A stretch of 64,000 bases of DNA from Cyclobacteriaceae bacterium (lineage in GTDB: Bacteria > Bacteroidota > Bacteroidia > Cytophagales > Cyclobacteriaceae). The translations under genes and the position numbers were made by a program. The DNA is taken from the NCBI GenBank assembly GCA_019638235.1, contig JAHBUE010000001.1:1784492-1848491 (forward strand), in the 5' to 3' direction. This document shows, one piece after another, positions 61,929 to 64,000 of the stretch (its first letter is position 1; the number at the start of each line of letters is the position of its first letter). The notes under the pieces are model-generated. The model was not told where the DNA came from. It saw nothing but the letters and a program-made list of their open reading frames with translations, and did not search any database.

Positions 61929-64000
61929 TTATTCTACTTCACTCTGATCGGCTGAAGCAGTGCTTGTAACTTCAATAGTTGGTTTAGGTTGTTCTACCTT
62001 AGCTTCCAGATCTGATGACGGAGCCAACAGGGGAGCAATAACTAAGGCCACAACCGACATCAGTTTTAACAAAATGTTCAGCGAAGGCCCGGAAGTATCT
62101 TTAAACGGATCGCCAACAGTATCGCCAACTACGGCAGCTTTGTGTGGCTCAGACTTTTTATAGAATTTCTCACCGTTAATCTCAACGCCTTCTTCAAAGC
62201 TTTTCTTTGCGTTATCCCACGCGCCACCGGCATTCGATTGGAAAATAGCCATTAACACACCCGATACGGTTACACCGGCCAACATTCCGCCTAACGCTTC
62301 TACACCAAATCCGGGCAGGAAGGCAATCAACACTGGAGCGATAACAGCCATTAAACCGGGCAATACCATTTGACGAATAGCAGCCTGGGTAGAAATTTCT
62401 ACACACTTACCGTACTCGGCTTTACCGTCTGCATCGTGGAATATTTTCTTGTCTTCTTCAGTCCATTCATCTATTGCTTTATCGCCATTGCGTTTCATAG
62501 CATCAAGGGCGGCTTTCAATTGCGGGATGGAAGAGAACTGTCTTCTTACTTCTTCAATCATCGACATGGCCGCGCGACCTACCGCACCCATTGCCATTGC
62601 CGAGAACACAAACGGCAGCATACCGCCAATGAATAACCCGGCAATAACATTAGCTTTTGATACATCAATGGTGCTCAGTTTGGCAGTAGTCATGAAGGCG
62701 CCAAATAACGCCAATGCCGTAAGAGCAGCAGAGGCAATAGCGAAACCTTTACCAATAGCAGCAGTAGTATTTCCTACCGCATCCAATTTATCAGTACGTG
62801 AACGCACTTCTTTAGGCAACTCCGACATTTCGGCAATACCACCAGCATTGTCTGAAATAGGGCCGTAAGCATCAACAGCTAATTGAATACCCAAGTTTGA
62901 AAGCATACCCACAGCAGCAATGGCTATACCGTATAATCCGCCAAAGTAAAAAGCGCCAATGATAGATAATGCAATGATGATGACAGGAAGTGCAGTGGAC
63001 ATCATACCCACGCCTAACCCGGCAATAATGTTAGTGGCAGCGCCTGTTGACGACTGACGCACAATTGAGATTACGGGCTTCTTACCCATACCGGTATAGT
63101 ATTCGGTGATAAGGCCAACTAATAAACCGGCAACCAAACCAATAACAGTTGCCCAGAATACACCCAAAGCCGTCATAGTACGAATATACGGAGTGCCGTC
63201 ATCGTTGGTGTACAACGGATCTGTAAACGACCATTGTTCGGGCAGCATGTAAACAATTATGAAATAAGAAGCGGCAATCATCAAACCGGATGAAATAAAC
63301 TCACCCATGTTCAGCGCTTTTTGCGGATCTCCGCCTTCTTTAACGCGAACAAAAAATGTTCCGAGGAATGACATTACAATGCCAACACCTGATAATACAA
63401 GTGGTAGCAATACGGCTGATAGTCCGTTGAAGTTATCGACAAATCCGGGCACCATAAAGGCTGCGCCCAATACCATAGTTCCAACAATAGAGCCAACATA
63501 CGATTCAAAAAGGTCAGCACCCATACCGGCAACATCACCTACGTTATCACCTACGTTATCGGCAATGGTAGCTGGGTTTAACGGGTGATCTTCCGGAATA
63601 CCGGCTTCTACTTTACCTACAAGGTCAGCGCCAACATCAGCCGCTTTGGTGTAAATACCACCGCCAACACGAGCGAAGAGTGCGATTGAAGACGCGCCAA
63701 AAGAAAACCCGGTAATGATTGTAATTACCTGGTTCAGGTTGGCCTGATTGTCAACTCCAAACATGTTGGAATAGATAATAAACAATCCGCTAAGCCCCAG
63801 AACACCAAGACCTACCACACCCATACCCATTACCGAACCACCGGCAAAGGCAACCTCTAACGCGCGGCCAAGACTTGTGCGGGCAGCCTGGGTAGTGCGA
63901 ACATTTGCTTTAGTAGCTACACGCATACCGATAAAACCGGCAAGGGCAGAGCAAAACGCACCCACTATAAATGAAACCGCCACCAAGGGAGATGACGTTT
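61929..64000 (-). CDS. hppA: membrane-bound sodium/proton pyrophosphatase, K+-dependent type (5' end outside window)
   Basis: Coding continues in frame to the right edge ([15 protein letters not shown]), so the N-terminus, about 50 residues by family length, is missing. The [18 protein letters not shown] motif and [20 protein letters not shown] are the pyrophosphate-binding signatures. [19 protein letters not shown] has Ala at the position that is Lys in K+-independent enzymes, so this copy is the K+-dependent type, which includes Na+-pumping forms. About sixteen membrane helices are expected. It hydrolyses pyrophosphate to pump Na+ and/or H+. The C-terminal 20 residues form a polar tail ([16 protein letters not shown]). 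Confidence 0.96.
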   Translation of the reverse strand, partial: TSSPLVAVSFIVGAFCSALAGFIGMRVATKANVRTTQAARTSLGRALEVAFAGGSVMGMGVVGLGVLGLSGLFIIYSNMFGVDNQANLNQVITIITGFSFGASSIALFARVGGGIYTKAADVGADLVGKVEAGIPEDHPLNPATIADNVGDNVGDVAGMGADLFESYVGSIVGTMVLGAAFMVPGFVDNFNGLSAVLLPLVLSGVGIVMSFLGTFFVRVKEGGDPQKALNMGEFISSGLMIAASYFIIVYMLPEQWSFTDPLYTNDDGTPYIRTMTALGVFWATVIGLVAGLLVGLITEYYTGMGKKPVISIVRQSSTGAATNIIAGLGVGMMSTALPVIIIALSIIGAFYFGGLYGIAIAAVGMLSNLGIQLAVDAYGPISDNAGGIAEMSELPKEVRSRTDKLDAVGNTTAAIGKGFAIASAALTALALFGAFMTTAKLSTIDVSKANVIAGLFIGGMLPFVFSAMAMGAVGRAAMSMIEEVRRQFSSIPQLKAALDAMKRNGDKAIDEWTEEDKKIFHDADGKAEYGKCVEISTQAAIRQMVLPGLMAVIAPVLIAFLPGFGVEALGGMLAGVTVSGVLMAIFQSNAGGAWDNAKKSFEEGVEINGEKFYKKSEPHKAAVVGDTVGDPFKDTSGPSLNILLKLMSVVALVIAPLLAPSSDLEAKVEQPKPTIEVTSTASADQSEVE

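Overview
The window looks like chromosomal DNA of a gliding-type Bacteroidota, most likely order Cytophagales. The evidence is type IX secretion (T9SS) sorting domains of both types (A at 23048-24916 and 26890-29094; B at the end of the adhesin at 2-5902), a T9SS plug-family lipoprotein, gldC, two SusC-like/TonB receptors, promoters of the Bacteroidota form (TTG/TTTG, about 19-20 nt, TAnnTTTG), and almost no Shine-Dalgarno sequences. Most genes are housekeeping or envelope genes. The left edge cuts a giant SprB-repeat adhesin and the right edge cuts a membrane pyrophosphatase.

Layout. 1-12 kb: SprB adhesin, LuxC-like acyl-CoA reductase with a divergent ferredoxin, DUF58 protein, DUF3276 (PUR-alpha-like) protein, ychF, an orphan cas6 with no CRISPR array, and a family 2 glycosyltransferase. 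12-21.6 kb: T9SS plug protein, then an ECF sigma factor overlapping a gene for an anti-sigma/outer-membrane-barrel fusion, an LVIVD lipoprotein, a small barrel-like protein, an ABC-F ATPase, a sorbosone-dehydrogenase-like lipoprotein and lgt. 21.6-29.1 kb: one CAT-anticodon tRNA with an odd T-loop, a site-2 protease, and a minus-strand run of ddl, a PASTA protein and T9SS cargo, preceded by an M43 metalloprotease. 29.1-31.6 kb is the accessory island: a Fic protein whose stop codon runs directly into an attC-like folded sequence, an operator-like array upstream of it, and gene remnants. 31.6-38.4 kb: S41 protease, fabH, a deletion scar joining halves of an ABC ATPase and an M1 peptidase gene, and leuS carrying two in-frame low-complexity insertions.

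38.5-49.2 kb: TonB receptor, TPR-type protein, small membrane protein and a LytS/LytR two-component pair, a lone CheY-like regulator, a lipoprotein, an ABCG-type transporter with an N-terminal TerB-like plus FHA-like extension, and ydcF. 49.4-53.9 kb: a GDSL-family lipoprotein and TonB receptor pair behind a 20-bp palindrome. 54-60 kb: gldC, the two CoA-transferase subunits separated by a 432-bp unit that encodes a four-helix-bundle protein and has 21-bp inverted ends, then the conserved ftsX-DUF3098-uppP-truB-ribF run. 60-64 kb: a second ECF sigma/anti-sigma pair, a DUF2147 protein and hppA.

The strongest leads beyond ordinary annotation are the four-helix-bundle insertion unit, the Fic cassette with its attC-like end and operator array, the orphan Cas6 that seems to lack canonical catalytic residues, the double-membrane-spanning anti-sigma factor, and a set of short word-like repeats that occur between genes and have also entered leuS in frame. 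All calls come from reading the sequence; no database search was run.
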